Below are positions 8,532 to 16,984 of a stretch of 54,417 nt of DNA, piece by piece. Every line of letters begins with the position of its first letter. The stretch's first letter is position 1. Below the pieces are notes generated by a model, which worked only from the letters and a program-made list of their open reading frames with translations, was not told the DNA's origin and made no database searches. The translations under genes were made by a program, and so were the position numbers. The DNA lies in contig NZ_JPGL01000070.1 of assembly GCF_000732615.1 (NCBI RefSeq), forward strand, positions 1 through 54,417, given 5' to 3'. Source of the stretch: Burkholderia paludis. Lineage in GTDB: Bacteria > Pseudomonadota > Gammaproteobacteria > Burkholderiales > Burkholderiaceae.

Positions 8532-9944
8532 ATGACGATCTCCCTCAAGAAGCTGATCCTGCGCGGCACTGCGCTCGCGCTCGTCGCAGGTGCCGGCTAC
8601 GCGGGCTACATGCTGTCCCGGCTCGCGCCGATCGCGACCGGCTATGCGGCCAAGGCGCTGTGTTCCGGCGTGTACGTGTCTGGCCGCCCGGCCGCGTCCG
8701 TGATCGACGTCGACATCATGGCCGGCGTGCATCCGCTGCTGAAGCTGGTACGCCCGTCGCTCGATCCCGGCCGCCATCGCGCAGTGGCGACCTTCGCCGG
8801 CTTCGCCGAGCGCGAAGCCGAGTTCCGGCCCGGGCTCGGCTGCACGCTCGTGCCCGGACCGCCGTCGAGCACGTCGCAGGCCGCGCTGCCGGCTGCCTTG
8901 CCGCCCCTCCCCGATCCGCCGCCCGCGCAGCCGGCACCGGCGGCGGCGCCCGCCGGCATCGATGCCGCCAGGCTGCGGAGCGCGCTCGACCGCGCGTTCG
9001 ACGAACCCGATCCGGCACGGCCGCGACGCACGCGCGCGGTCGTGGTGATGTGGCGCGGCCAGGTGATCGCCGAACGCTATGCGCCCGGCTTCACGGCCGA
9101 TACGCCGCTGCCCGGCTGGTCGATGACGAAGACCGTGACGGCCGCGCTGGTCGGCACGCTCGTCGCGCAGCACCGGCTGTCGCCCGACACCGCGGCGCTG
9201 CTGCCCGAATGGCGCGGCGGCGGCGATCCGCGCGCGGCCATCACGCTCGACGAGCTGCTGCGGATGACGAGCGGCCTGCAATTCAACGAGGACTACGACG
9301 ACCCGCTGTCCGACGTGGCCGTGATGCTGTTCACGCAGCCCGATACCGCGCGGTTCGCGTCGGCGAAGCCGCTCGCCGCGGCGCCCGGCACACGGTGGGA
9401 CTACTCGAGCGGCACGAGCGCGATCGTCGCGCGCGTGATGCGCGAAGCGCTGGGCGGCAGCGAGGACGACTACCTCGCGTTTCCGCGCCGCGCGCTGTTC
9501 GCGCCGCTCGGGATGCGCAGCGCGGTCTTCGAGCCCGACGCGTCCGGCACGTTCGTCAGCCCGTCTTACCTGTATGCGAGCGCGCGCGACTGGGCGCGCT
9601 TCGGGCAGTTGCTGCTGCAGGACGGCGTGTGGAACGGCCAGCGGCTGCTGCCCGAGGGGTGGGTGCGCTACCTGACGCGCGCGACGCCGCAGTCGTCGGA
9701 CCAGGCGTACGGTGCGCAGTTATGGGTCAAGGTGCCGGAGCCGTTCAACGATCGCGATCCGCATGCGGTCGCGATGCCGGCCGACGCGTTTCATGCGATC
9801 GGCCATGAGGGCCAGTTCGTGAGCGTGGTGCCGAGCCGGCAACTGGTGGTCGTGCGGCTCGGGCTGTCGAGGCCGGAATCCGCGTGGAACCACGAGGCGT
9901 TCCTCGCACGCGTGCTCGCGGCGGTGCCGGCGGCCGGCGCGTGA
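8532..9944 (+). CDS. Serine hydrolase, class C beta-lactamase-like fold
   Basis: A 470-aa member of the beta-lactamase/D-alanyl-carboxypeptidase/esterase superfamily. Residues about 10-32 form a membrane anchor or uncleaved signal. The catalytic SxxK is SMTK at 197-200, the Tyr motif is YSSG from 291, and the third motif is HEG near 425. A Pro/Ala-rich linker (about 115-145) separates the N-terminal segment from the catalytic domain. It probably acts in the periplasm on peptidoglycan peptides or an ester. Family resemblance does not establish beta-lactam resistance. Confidence 0.85.
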   Translation: MTISLKKLILRGTALALVAGAGYAGYMLSRLAPIATGYAAKALCSGVYVSGRPAASVIDVDIMAGVHPLLKLVRPSLDPGRHRAVATFAGFAEREAEFRPGLGCTLVPGPPSSTSQAALPAALPPLPDPPPAQPAPAAAPAGIDAARLRSALDRAFDEPDPARPRRTRAVVVMWRGQVIAERYAPGFTADTPLPGWSMTKTVTAALVGTLVAQHRLSPDTAALLPEWRGGGDPRAAITLDELLRMTSGLQFNEDYDDPLSDVAVMLFTQPDTARFASAKPLAAAPGTRWDYSSGTSAIVARVMREALGGSEDDYLAFPRRALFAPLGMRSAVFEPDASGTFVSPSYLYASARDWARFGQLLLQDGVWNGQRLLPEGWVRYLTRATPQSSDQAYGAQLWVKVPEPFNDRDPHAVAMPADAFHAIGHEGQFVSVVPSRQLVVVRLGLSRPESAWNHEAFLARVLAAVPAAGA

Positions 9945-9991
9945 CGACGGCGCGCCCTCGCGCGCCGGCCGCGCTGCTGCTGCCGTGGCAA

Positions 9992-10018
9992 CGCCGGCCG
10001 CGCCGCGCGCGGCCGGCG
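9992..10018. terminator. Strong GC hairpin between convergent genes
   Basis: CGCCGGCCGCG (9992-10002) pairs perfectly with CGCGGCCGGCG (10008-10018) around five bases. It has no U-tract, so it may act as a transcript-stabilising end rather than a classic terminator. Confidence 0.45.
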
Positions 10019-10023
10019 GCGTG

Positions 10024-10647
10024 TCACGGGTTCGCGCTGCCCGCGTACCGCTTGAAGCCCTCGCGCGTCGCGAGACGTTCGATATAGCGCGACACCGCAG
10101 GGAACTCCGGATGCTCGAACGGCGTGCCGAACCAGCGGTTCACCGACAGGCCGATCGGGATGTCCGCGAGCGTGAAGGTGGCGCCGGCCACGAACGCGCC
10201 GGTCGCCTCGAGCTGCGCATTCAGCACGCGCATGTGCTTCGTCCAGCCCGCGATCGACTGCGCGATACCGGCCGGATCCTGGTGATCGGGCGATTTCCGC
10301 ACGAGGCCGAGAAACGCGCCGACCCACGAGCGGTTCAGGTCCGAACCCTGCCAGTCGATCCATTGATCGACCCGTGCGCGCGCCTGCGGCTCGGCCGGAT
10401 ACAGCGCGTCGCCGCCATGACGGTTCGCGAGATAGCGGATGATCGTGTTCGATTCCCAGAGCACGAAATCGTCGTCCTTGATGACGGGCACGAGACCGTT
10501 CGGGTTCAGCGCGAGATAGGCCGGATCGTCGGTCGCGCGAAAGCCCGCGCCCCAGTCTTCCTGTTCGAACGGCAGGTCCAGCTCGGTGCACAGCCACAGC
10601 ACCTTGCGGACGTTGATGGACGGGATCTTGCCGAGGATGCGCAGCAT
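10024..10647 (-). CDS. Glutathione S-transferase family protein
   Basis: A 207-aa cytosolic GST: thioredoxin-like N-terminal domain (LGKIPSINVRKVLWLCTEL, then NPNGLVPVIKDDDFVLWESN, the Pro-Val and Glu-Ser glutathione contacts) and an all-helical C-terminal domain (FTLADIPIGLSVNRW). ATG 10647 is preceded by AAGGAG at seven bases. It lies just downstream of the TIGR01777 operon on the same strand with a 72-base gap, so read-through is possible. The substrate is unknown. Confidence 0.9.
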   Translation of the reverse strand: MLRILGKIPSINVRKVLWLCTELDLPFEQEDWGAGFRATDDPAYLALNPNGLVPVIKDDDFVLWESNTIIRYLANRHGGDALYPAEPQARARVDQWIDWQGSDLNRSWVGAFLGLVRKSPDHQDPAGIAQSIAGWTKHMRVLNAQLEATGAFVAGATFTLADIPIGLSVNRWFGTPFEHPEFPAVSRYIERLATREGFKRYAGSANP

Positions 10648-10719
10648 GCAGTCTCCTTGTTGGGTCGGATGCGGAACGCCCGGGACGCACGACGGCGCCC
10701 GGGCGGATTCACGCCGAAT

Positions 10720-12219
10720 TTATACACGACCGCGCGGGAAACGGCATGCCGTGCGCGGAAAATCCGCATGCGGCCGATTCGTCAGGTCGCGCAGCGCGTG
10801 CTCGGCCGTCGGGAAGCGGAACATGAACCCGTCCTGATGCAGCCGCGCGGGCATCACGCGCTGGCCGTCCAGCAGCAGCTCGGCCATCTCGCCCATCGCG
10901 TAACGCAGCGGCGCGGCCGGCACGTGCAGCCAGGCGGGACGGCGCAGCACCTTCGTCACGACCTGCACGAACTCGCGCTGGGTCAACGGCGCCGGCGCGA
11001 CCGCGTTGTAGACGCCGCGCATGCCCGGGTTCGACATCGCGCGCGCGACGATGCGCAGCACGTCGTCCCGGTGGATCCAGCTCATCGCCTGCGCGCCGTC
11101 GCCGAAGCGCCCGCCCATGCCGAAGTAATGCGGCAGCAGCATCGAGCGCAACGCGCCGCCGGGGCCGAACACGAGGCCCAGCCGCAGCACCACCGTGCGC
11201 ACCCCGTGGCGCTCGAGCGGCTGCGCGGACTGCTCCCACTGCCGGCACAGCTCGGCCATGAAGCCGGTGCCGGCACGGCTGCCTTCGTCGAGCCGCTCGT
11301 CGGCCGGACGCACGCCGTAGTAGCCGATCGCCGATGCCTGGACCCACGTGCGCGGCTTGACCTCGGCGGTCTCGACCCAGCGCATCAGCGACTCGGTCAC
11401 GCCGACGCGGCTGGCGAGCAGCAGCGCCTGCCGGCGCTTGCTCCAGCGCCCGCCCAGCACCGGCGCCCCCGCGAGATTGATGACCGTGTCGAAACGCTCG
11501 TGCGGCTGCAACTGTTCGATCGCCGTGACGCTGCGCACGCGGCCATGGAACAGGTAGGCCGCGCGCAGCGGATCGCGCGCCAGCAGCGTCACCGCATGCC
11601 CCGCATCGAGCAGCGAACTCACGAGGGTTTCGCCGATGAAGCCGGTCCCGCCGGTCACGAGCACGTTGCCCGGCGGCTGACCCGCGAACGGATTGGCGGC
11701 CGGCGCGCGTCGTGCGATCCGGCACGCCGCCATGCCGTCGCGGACTCCCGACACCGTCACGCCGACGGCGAACAGGCTGAGCACCCAGCCGCGCCAGCCA
11801 AGGTCGATCGCCTGCAACGCGGTCGGCTCGTGCGCCCACGCGGCCAGTTGCATCGCGATCATCCCGAACAGCGCGCCGCCGTTGACGGCCAGCAGCGTGT
11901 GCAGCACGCGCTCGGTGGCCGGCAGCTTGCGGCTTTGGTCCTCGACGACGAAATCCCACAACGTCAGCACCACTTCGACGACCACCACCGCCGCGATGGC
12001 CGCGACCCAGGCGCCGTGAAAGGCCACGTTCGCGATCGACGCGAACACGAGGCCGTACAGCACGGAACGCACTGCGTGAATCGCCAGCTCGAGCCGCGCG
12101 CGCGGGCTGTGCGGCAGGTCCTGCGTGAGCTCATGGTGATAGAGCGTATCGAATGCGCCCATCGCGCCCTGCACGATCAGCAGGTTGAGCGCCCAGTCGA
12201 AAGCAGGCAAGGTGTTCAT
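10720..12219 (-). CDS. Membrane domain fused to TIGR01777 (YfcH-like) epimerase
   Basis: A 499-aa fusion. Residues 1 to about 165 form a membrane domain with several hydrophobic helices (ALNLLIVQGAMGAFDTLYHH, SVLYGLVFASIANVAF, then AAIAAVVVVEVVLTLWDFVV). The rest is a Rossmann-fold epimerase of the TIGR01777 type: VLVTGGTGFIGETLV, DTVINLAGAPV, the ASAIGYYG segment, GLVFGPGGAL and a SWIHRDDV motif. The epimerase alone is the usual form of the family, so the N-terminal membrane part is a notable addition. Its ATG overlaps the stop of the DCC gene (ATGA at 12219-12216), which implies translational coupling. It is the last gene of the GbsR-linked operon. The substrate is unknown. Confidence 0.85.
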   Translation of the reverse strand: MNTLPAFDWALNLLIVQGAMGAFDTLYHHELTQDLPHSPRARLELAIHAVRSVLYGLVFASIANVAFHGAWVAAIAAVVVVEVVLTLWDFVVEDQSRKLPATERVLHTLLAVNGGALFGMIAMQLAAWAHEPTALQAIDLGWRGWVLSLFAVGVTVSGVRDGMAACRIARRAPAANPFAGQPPGNVLVTGGTGFIGETLVSSLLDAGHAVTLLARDPLRAAYLFHGRVRSVTAIEQLQPHERFDTVINLAGAPVLGGRWSKRRQALLLASRVGVTESLMRWVETAEVKPRTWVQASAIGYYGVRPADERLDEGSRAGTGFMAELCRQWEQSAQPLERHGVRTVVLRLGLVFGPGGALRSMLLPHYFGMGGRFGDGAQAMSWIHRDDVLRIVARAMSNPGMRGVYNAVAPAPLTQREFVQVVTKVLRRPAWLHVPAAPLRYAMGEMAELLLDGQRVMPARLHQDGFMFRFPTAEHALRDLTNRPHADFPRTACRFPRGRV

Positions 12220-13082
12220 ACGGTGTCCCTCCTCCACAGCCAGACGAGCGGCGGCACCATCGCGACGAGTGCCGCCGCGTCGACCGCCACGTGGCCCCAT
12301 ACGCGGGCCTCCAATGAAAACAGGATGTCCTGCGGCGCCCAGATCAGCAGGCCGGCCAGCAGCCATCCCCACACTTCGCGCCGGCGCAGCCGGTTGCCGA
12401 GGTGGACGAGCGCCAGCATCCAGACCGACGCGCACTGCACCGTCGCGCCGATCAGCGACATCCACCAGATCTGCTGGGCACGCGCAGGCTCGGGCGCCGC
12501 GCCCGCCCAGAAATGCAGCTCGACGACGCGGTGATAGCCGTCGAGCCACGGCGCGCCGGCCACCCACGGAACGACCATGCCGACCAGCAGGTGCGCGATC
12601 GCGGCGCAGAACATCCAGCTCACCACGAGGCGGCGCGCGCGGTCGTACGCCGGACGATCCGCCGTACGCCCGGCGGCGCGGTCGCTGCCGCACGCCGCGC
12701 CGGCGCACGCCGCGTCGGCGTGGTAGCCGAGCCAGCGCGATACCGTATGCCGGTCGCGCGCGAGGCGGCGATACAGCGGCGTCAGCGCGCGGCGCACGAC
12801 CGGTACGCGAAGCGGCCAGACGCGCCAGCCCCCTCCGGCCAGCGTATAGGCGGCCAGGATGCTGTCCACGCCGGTCAGCATGCGTCCGTCGGGCAGGCGC
12901 GCGTGCAGCTCGCGGTTCAGCGCGGACAGCTCGACGCCCAGCGGCGCGGGATCGAAGCCCGGCTCGGCGATATCGACGAACGCCAGCCGGCGCCGCGCAT
13001 CCCGGGCCCCGAGACGCCGTATTTCCGCGGCGCATAACGGACATCGTCCGTCGAAGTACAGCACCAGTTCACTTGATCCCAT
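12216..13082 (-). CDS. DCC-family (DUF393) thiol-disulfide oxidoreductase with membrane domain
   Basis: A 288-aa protein. Its first 120 residues are a DCC/DUF393 domain with a thioredoxin-like redox motif (YFDGRCPLC, Cys 14 and Cys 17). This is followed by a linker rich in Ala and Asp, then four or so membrane helices (VVSWMFCAAIAHLLVGMVV, SLIGATVQCASVWMLALV, GWLLAGLLIWAPQ, AALVAMVPPLVWLW). The dicysteine suggests electron or disulfide exchange next to the membrane. It overlaps the following epimerase gene by four bases and sits 93 bases after DUF2269. Confidence 0.8.
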   Translation of the reverse strand: MGSSELVLYFDGRCPLCAAEIRRLGARDARRRLAFVDIAEPGFDPAPLGVELSALNRELHARLPDGRMLTGVDSILAAYTLAGGGWRVWPLRVPVVRRALTPLYRRLARDRHTVSRWLGYHADAACAGAACGSDRAAGRTADRPAYDRARRLVVSWMFCAAIAHLLVGMVVPWVAGAPWLDGYHRVVELHFWAGAAPEPARAQQIWWMSLIGATVQCASVWMLALVHLGNRLRRREVWGWLLAGLLIWAPQDILFSLEARVWGHVAVDAAALVAMVPPLVWLWRRDTV

Positions 13083-13175
13083 GATTCGTACTCCTTTTCG
13101 TTATCGCCCGCATCGTGGATCGACCGGCGGCCTTCCGATGCGCCGCACCGCCGCGCCCGCGCGGCGGCGCCGCAC

Positions 13176-13646
13176 CTACATCGGCTTGAGCACCATCAGG
13201 AAATACACGCTCAGCATCGCGACGAACGCCGGATAGCCGAGCAGCTCCCAGCGCTTCGCGTAGCGCCAGTAGCGCTCTGGCAACGCGGCGGCGCCGTTCG
13301 CGTGAGCGAGCTTCGCCATCGCGGCCAGTTCGACCTGCAGCCACACGACCGGCAGCCAGCATGCGCCGGCGATCGCATACAGCACGATCGACGCGAGCAG
13401 CCACGGCGTCTGCCACGGCCAGCCGGCCGTGTGCGCGAGCCACAACCCCGAGGCGGGCTGGAAGATCACGGCCGGCGTCGTGAACCACCAGTCCGCGCGC
13501 ACCACGAGCCGCGACACGGCCGCGATCGCGGGCACCGAGCGCGTGCGGTTCGCGAAGAACAGGTAGAACGCGGTGCCGAACCCCGTGCCGACCAGCAGCA
13601 CCGAGGACAGGATGTGAAGCGCCTTGACGACGAGATAGGTATTCAT
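13176..13646 (-). CDS. DUF2269 integral membrane protein
   Basis: A 156-aa membrane protein with four predicted helices. It opens MNTYLVVKALHILSSVLLVG and carries a conserved-looking RADWWFTTPAVIFQPASG segment, as in the DUF2269 family. No enzymatic motif is evident. The conserved His and Trp near helix ends recall haem- or quinone-associated small membrane proteins, but that is speculation. Its ATG overlaps the stop of the SDR gene (ATGA at 13646-13643), so the two are translated together. Confidence 0.8.
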   Translation of the reverse strand: MNTYLVVKALHILSSVLLVGTGFGTAFYLFFANRTRSVPAIAAVSRLVVRADWWFTTPAVIFQPASGLWLAHTAGWPWQTPWLLASIVLYAIAGACWLPVVWLQVELAAMAKLAHANGAAALPERYWRYAKRWELLGYPAFVAMLSVYFLMVLKPM

Positions 13647-14950
13647 GCGTGTTCTTCCTCGGAAAACAGGATCAGCAGGATGGCGAGAATCGGCACGTTC
13701 TTGAGCACGGGGCCGAACGGTTCGGCCAGCAGGCCGGGCATCGTGACCGCGATGACGGCCGAATACGCGACGATCAGCGCCGCCTGCGCCGCCCACAGGC
13801 GCCGCGACGGCGCGGCGACGGTCGCGACGCCGAACGCGAAATCCAGCGCGCTCGCCGCGTAGAGCGCGATCAGCGCGGGCAGCCCCGTCAGGTGTGCCGG
13901 GGCGAGCAATGCCAGGCTCGCGTGCAGCGGATGGACGAACGCGCTGGCGACGGCCGTCCAGATCCAGACGATCGCGAGCGCGCCGCGCAGCAGCGGACGA
14001 CGCCACCTCGCGAGCGCGTCGCGACGCAGCGCAACCGCGTCCGCGCCGATGAAGCCGTCGATGCCGCGCGGCGGCCGGCCGAGCAGGGCCGTGACGGCCG
14101 CCGGATCGCCGGTGTTCCCGGCGCGCAGCATCGCCCACGTGTCGCGCGTGAACATCGCGCCCGGCAGCGTGCCGAGCAACGCGGCCGCCGCGCCAGCGAG
14201 CGGGCCCGGCAGCGTCACGCGGACGGCCGGCGGAAAGCCCAGCGCGGCGCGATAACGGGCCAGCATCCCGCGATAGTCGACTTCGTCGTTGCCGACGACG
14301 TCGATCACCGGAGAGCCGCCGGCCGGCGCGTCGACGCACCGCGCCACGGCTTCGGCGAGATCGTCGACGTGCACGGGGCGCAGCCGCTGGCGGCCGCCCG
14401 CCGGCAGGACCTGCACGGGCAGGCTCGCGAGCATCCGGAAAAAGCCCGCCGACGCGCCGGACTCGCCGTACACGAGCGCGGGACGCACGATCCGGAACTC
14501 GATCGGCAGCGTCTGCAGGAAGCGGTCGGCCGCGTACTTGCTGGCGAAGTAGCGCGTATCGCCACGCTCGGCGCCGAGTGCCGAGATCTGGATCACGCGC
14601 CGCACGCCCACCCGGCAGCACGCGGCGAACAGCGCGCACGGCGCGGCGCGATGCACGGCGTCGAGGGTCGCGCCGCGCCGGTCGGCCAGGATGCCGACCG
14701 CATTGATCACCACGTCGACGCCGGCCAGCCGCGCCAGCCACGCGTCGGGCTCGACGTCCGTCGCGAAATCGATCCCGACGTCGCGCGGGCCGACCGCATG
14801 GCGCACGCCGCGCAGCACGCGATGGCCGCCGGCTTCGAGCCGCGCGCACAGTGCCCGCCCGATGAAGCCGTTCGCGCCGCACACGAGCACGGTCATGCCG
14901 TGCGCCCCGGTGCGTGCGGGCGGGCAGGTCAACGGCCGGATTGCGTTCAT
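13643..14950 (-). CDS. SDR-type NAD(P)-binding protein fused to a DoxX-like membrane domain
   Basis: A 435-aa protein. The N-terminal 290 residues are an atypical SDR/NAD(P)H-binding domain (VLVCGANGFIGRALCARLE, then DVVINAVGILA, RVIQISALGAE and FASKYAADRFLQ, a Tyr-free variant of YxxxK). About 120 residues of hydrophobic helices follow that resemble DoxX-like domains (FVHPLHASLALLAPAHLTGL, then LDFAFGVATV). ATG 14950 is chosen over 14956 because AAAGGA then has proper spacing. The gene follows operator A at 14970-14993 and heads the four-gene operon. Confidence 0.82.
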   Translation of the reverse strand: MNAIRPLTCPPARTGAHGMTVLVCGANGFIGRALCARLEAGGHRVLRGVRHAVGPRDVGIDFATDVEPDAWLARLAGVDVVINAVGILADRRGATLDAVHRAAPCALFAACCRVGVRRVIQISALGAERGDTRYFASKYAADRFLQTLPIEFRIVRPALVYGESGASAGFFRMLASLPVQVLPAGGRQRLRPVHVDDLAEAVARCVDAPAGGSPVIDVVGNDEVDYRGMLARYRAALGFPPAVRVTLPGPLAGAAAALLGTLPGAMFTRDTWAMLRAGNTGDPAAVTALLGRPPRGIDGFIGADAVALRRDALARWRRPLLRGALAIVWIWTAVASAFVHPLHASLALLAPAHLTGLPALIALYAASALDFAFGVATVAAPSRRLWAAQAALIVAYSAVIAVTMPGLLAEPFGPVLKNVPILAILLILFSEEEHA

Positions 14951-14969
14951 CTTCATCCTTTATTTACAG

Positions 14970-14993
14970 TTATTTCTGTAATGACAGAAATAA
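14970..14993. promoter_or_regulatory. Operator A: GbsR-type palindrome before the SDR operon
   Basis: TTATTTCTGT (14970-14979), AATG, then ACAGAAATAA (14984-14993): perfect ten-base arms with a four-base spacer. The same sequence, with one arm mismatch, covers the regulator's own promoter at 15596-15619. It lies 20 bases upstream of the SDR start and after the regulator's terminator. Confidence 0.85.
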
Positions 14994-15000
14994 AGACCCC

Positions 15001-15024
15001 AAAAAAAGCGGGCTGCCTGCCCGC
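15001..15024 (-). terminator. Intrinsic terminator of the GbsR-type regulator gene
   Basis: Read on the minus strand: GCGGGC, loop AGGCA, GCCCGC, then seven T. It begins 15 bases past the regulator's stop codon and separates the regulator transcript from the SDR operon, which therefore needs its own promoter. Confidence 0.85.
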
Positions 15025-15038
15025 ACTGCGCGCCCCGC

Positions 15039-15572
15039 TTACTTCGACGGCTTGCGCCTGACCGTCTGGCTGATCTTCGCGCCGATGCCGAGCGCCTTCA
15101 TCAGCGTATCGGGCTTGAGCCGCAGCATCTCGTCCGACCAGGTCGTGAGCGTCTCGACGAACTGCAGGGTGTCGCGGATGCGCTGCTCGGTTTCGCGGCT
15201 CTCGTTCGCGATCTCCGGATTCGTCAGGCAATCGCGCAGCACCGTGAGCGTCGGTTCGATCTCGCGCTGCCGCCGCCCTTCGACGATCAGCTTGAACAGT
15301 TCCCAGATGTCGGTCGACGTCTCGAAATGGTCGCGGCGATCGCCCAGCACGTGCACGACCTTCGCCAGCCGCCACGCCTGCAGTTCCTTCAGGCTCGTGC
15401 TGACGTTGGAGCGCGCGACGTTGAGCGTCTCGGCGATCTCGTCGGCCGCGATCGGCCGGCCGGCCAGATACAGCAGCGCGTGAATCTGCGAGACGGTGCG
15501 GTTGACGCCCCACCGCGAGCCCATTTCGCCCCAGTGGAGAATGAATCGTTCGGCAATCGGTGTGAGTTCCAT
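15039..15572 (-). CDS. GbsR/MarR-family transcriptional regulator
   Basis: A 177-aa winged-helix regulator of the GbsR-like branch of MarR. It begins MELTPIAERFILHWGEMGSR, a typical family opening, followed by the helix-turn-helix (IAADEIAETLNVARSNVSTS) and the wing (VHVLGDRRDHFET). The C-terminal half is helical. I chose ATG 15572 although it has no ribosome binding site: a near-consensus promoter (TTGACA, 17 bases, TAAATT) places the transcript start at or beside this ATG, so the mRNA is probably leaderless. Starts at 15590 (ATG) and 15608 (TTG) would lie inside that promoter. It probably represses itself and the SDR operon. Confidence 0.88.
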   Translation of the reverse strand: MELTPIAERFILHWGEMGSRWGVNRTVSQIHALLYLAGRPIAADEIAETLNVARSNVSTSLKELQAWRLAKVVHVLGDRRDHFETSTDIWELFKLIVEGRRQREIEPTLTVLRDCLTNPEIANESRETEQRIRDTLQFVETLTTWSDEMLRLKPDTLMKALGIGAKISQTVRRKPSK

Positions 15573-15579
15573 GCCGTGA

Positions 15580-15619
15580 AATTTAGGCATTTCAGTTATT
15601 TCTGTCAAGAGAGAAATAA
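15580..15619 (-). promoter_or_regulatory. Regulator promoter overlapped by operator B
   Basis: On the minus strand TTGACA (15608-15603), 17 bases, TAAATT (15585-15580). The palindrome TTATTTCTGT-CAAG-AGAGAAATAA occupies 15596-15619 and covers the -35 element, the position expected for autorepression. It matches operator A at 19 of 20 arm bases. Confidence 0.8.
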
Positions 15620-15732
15620 CCGGGTGAACCGGTACCGTCCGGCCGCGCCCGCCCTCAATCGGCCGCTTCCTTTACAATGCGCGGGATTTTCCCGAATTCA
15701 GGCCGTACCCGCCTTTCTGACTAGAGGTTTCC

Positions 15733-16935
15733 ATGATCATCAAACCGCGCGTGCGTGGCTTCATCTGCGTGACGACTCATCCGGTCGGTTGCGAAGCCAA
15801 CGTCAAGGAACAGATCGACTACGTCACTTCGCACGGCCCGATCGCCAATGGCCCGAAAAAGGTGCTCGTGATCGGCGCGTCGACCGGCTACGGCCTCGCA
15901 GCCCGGATCTCGGCCGCGTTCGGCTCGGGCGCGGACACGCTCGGCGTGTTCTTCGAGCGCGCAGGCAGCGAATCGAAGCCCGGCACGGCCGGCTGGTACA
16001 ACACCGCTGCGTTCGAGAAATTCGCCGCCGAACAGGGGCGCTATGCGCGCAGCATCAACGGCGACGCGTTCTCCGACCAGGTCAAGCAAGTCACGATCGA
16101 CACCATCCGAAAGGATCTCGGCAAGGTCGATCTCGTCGTCTACAGCCTCGCGGCGCCGCGCCGCACGCATCCGAAGACGGGCGAAACCATCAGCTCGACG
16201 CTCAAGCCGATCGGCAAGACGGTGTCGTTCCGCGGCCTGGACACCGACAAGGAAGTGATCCGCGAGGTCACGCTCGAACCGGCCACGCAGGAAGAGATCG
16301 ACGGCACCGTCGCGGTGATGGGCGGCGAGGACTGGCAGATGTGGATCGACGCGCTGGATGAAGCCGGCGTGCTGGCCGACGGCGCGAAGACCACCGCGTT
16401 CACGTATCTCGGCGAACAGATCACGCACGACATCTACTGGAACGGCTCGATCGGCGAAGCGAAGAAGGATCTCGACAAGAAAGTGCTGTCGATCCGCGAA
16501 AAGCTGGCCGCGCACGGCGGCGATGCACGCGTGTCGGTGCTGAAGGCCGTCGTCACGCAGGCAAGCTCGGCGATCCCGATGATGCCGCTGTACCTGTCGC
16601 TGCTGTTCAAGACGATGAAGGAAACCGGCACGCACGAAGGCTGCATCGAGCAGGTGTACGGCCTGTTCAAGGACAGCCTGTACGGCGCGACGCCGCACCT
16701 CGACGCGGACGGCCGCCTGCGCGCCGACTACAAGGAACTCGACCCGCAGGTGCAGGCGAAGGTCGTCGCGCAGTGGAACCACGTGACGAACGACAACCTG
16801 TACGAACTGACCGACTTCACCGGCTACAAGACCGACTTCCTGCGGCTGTTCGGCTTCGAGATCGCCGGCGTCGACTACGACGCGGACGTGAACCCGGACG
16901 TGAAGATCCCCGGCATCGTCGACACCACGGCCTGA
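15733..16935 (+). CDS. fabV: FabV trans-2-enoyl-ACP/CoA reductase
   Basis: A 400-aa FabV enoyl reductase, which makes the last NADH-dependent reduction of fatty-acid elongation. It is an SDR relative with an enlarged active site; the Tyr-x8-Lys pair is visible as Y235 and K244 (IYWNGSIGEAK). The N-terminal opening MIIKPRVRGFICVTTHP and the NADH loop VLVIGASTGYGLAARI are typical. ATG 15733 follows GAGG. FabV enzymes are known to be insensitive to triclosan, so the gene can mask inhibition of FabI. It ends convergently against an SDR gene. Confidence 0.96.
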   Translation: MIIKPRVRGFICVTTHPVGCEANVKEQIDYVTSHGPIANGPKKVLVIGASTGYGLAARISAAFGSGADTLGVFFERAGSESKPGTAGWYNTAAFEKFAAEQGRYARSINGDAFSDQVKQVTIDTIRKDLGKVDLVVYSLAAPRRTHPKTGETISSTLKPIGKTVSFRGLDTDKEVIREVTLEPATQEEIDGTVAVMGGEDWQMWIDALDEAGVLADGAKTTAFTYLGEQITHDIYWNGSIGEAKKDLDKKVLSIREKLAAHGGDARVSVLKAVVTQASSAIPMMPLYLSLLFKTMKETGTHEGCIEQVYGLFKDSLYGATPHLDADGRLRADYKELDPQVQAKVVAQWNHVTNDNLYELTDFTGYKTDFLRLFGFEIAGVDYDADVNPDVKIPGIVDTTA

Positions 16936-16942
16936 CGGCCCG

Positions 16943-16967
16943 GCCCGCCGCGTCGCGCGCGGCGGGC
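16943..16967. terminator. GC hairpin between fabV and the convergent SDR gene
   Basis: GCCCGCCGCG (16943-16952) and CGCGGCGGGC (16958-16967) form a ten-base stem with a five-base loop. There is no U-tract on either strand. Confidence 0.4.
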
Positions 16968-16984
16968 TCGCCCGCCCGGCGGCG

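Noticed and set aside
8532..9944. True class C beta-lactamase resistance gene
   Set aside because: The motifs fit the wider serine hydrolase superfamily, and the long anchored N-terminus and Pro-rich linker are unlike AmpC.
10024..10647. GST as a fifth gene of the GbsR-linked operon
   Set aside because: It has its own strong ribosome binding site and a 72-base gap from the epimerase stop, and is not coupled like the other genes; read-through remains possible.
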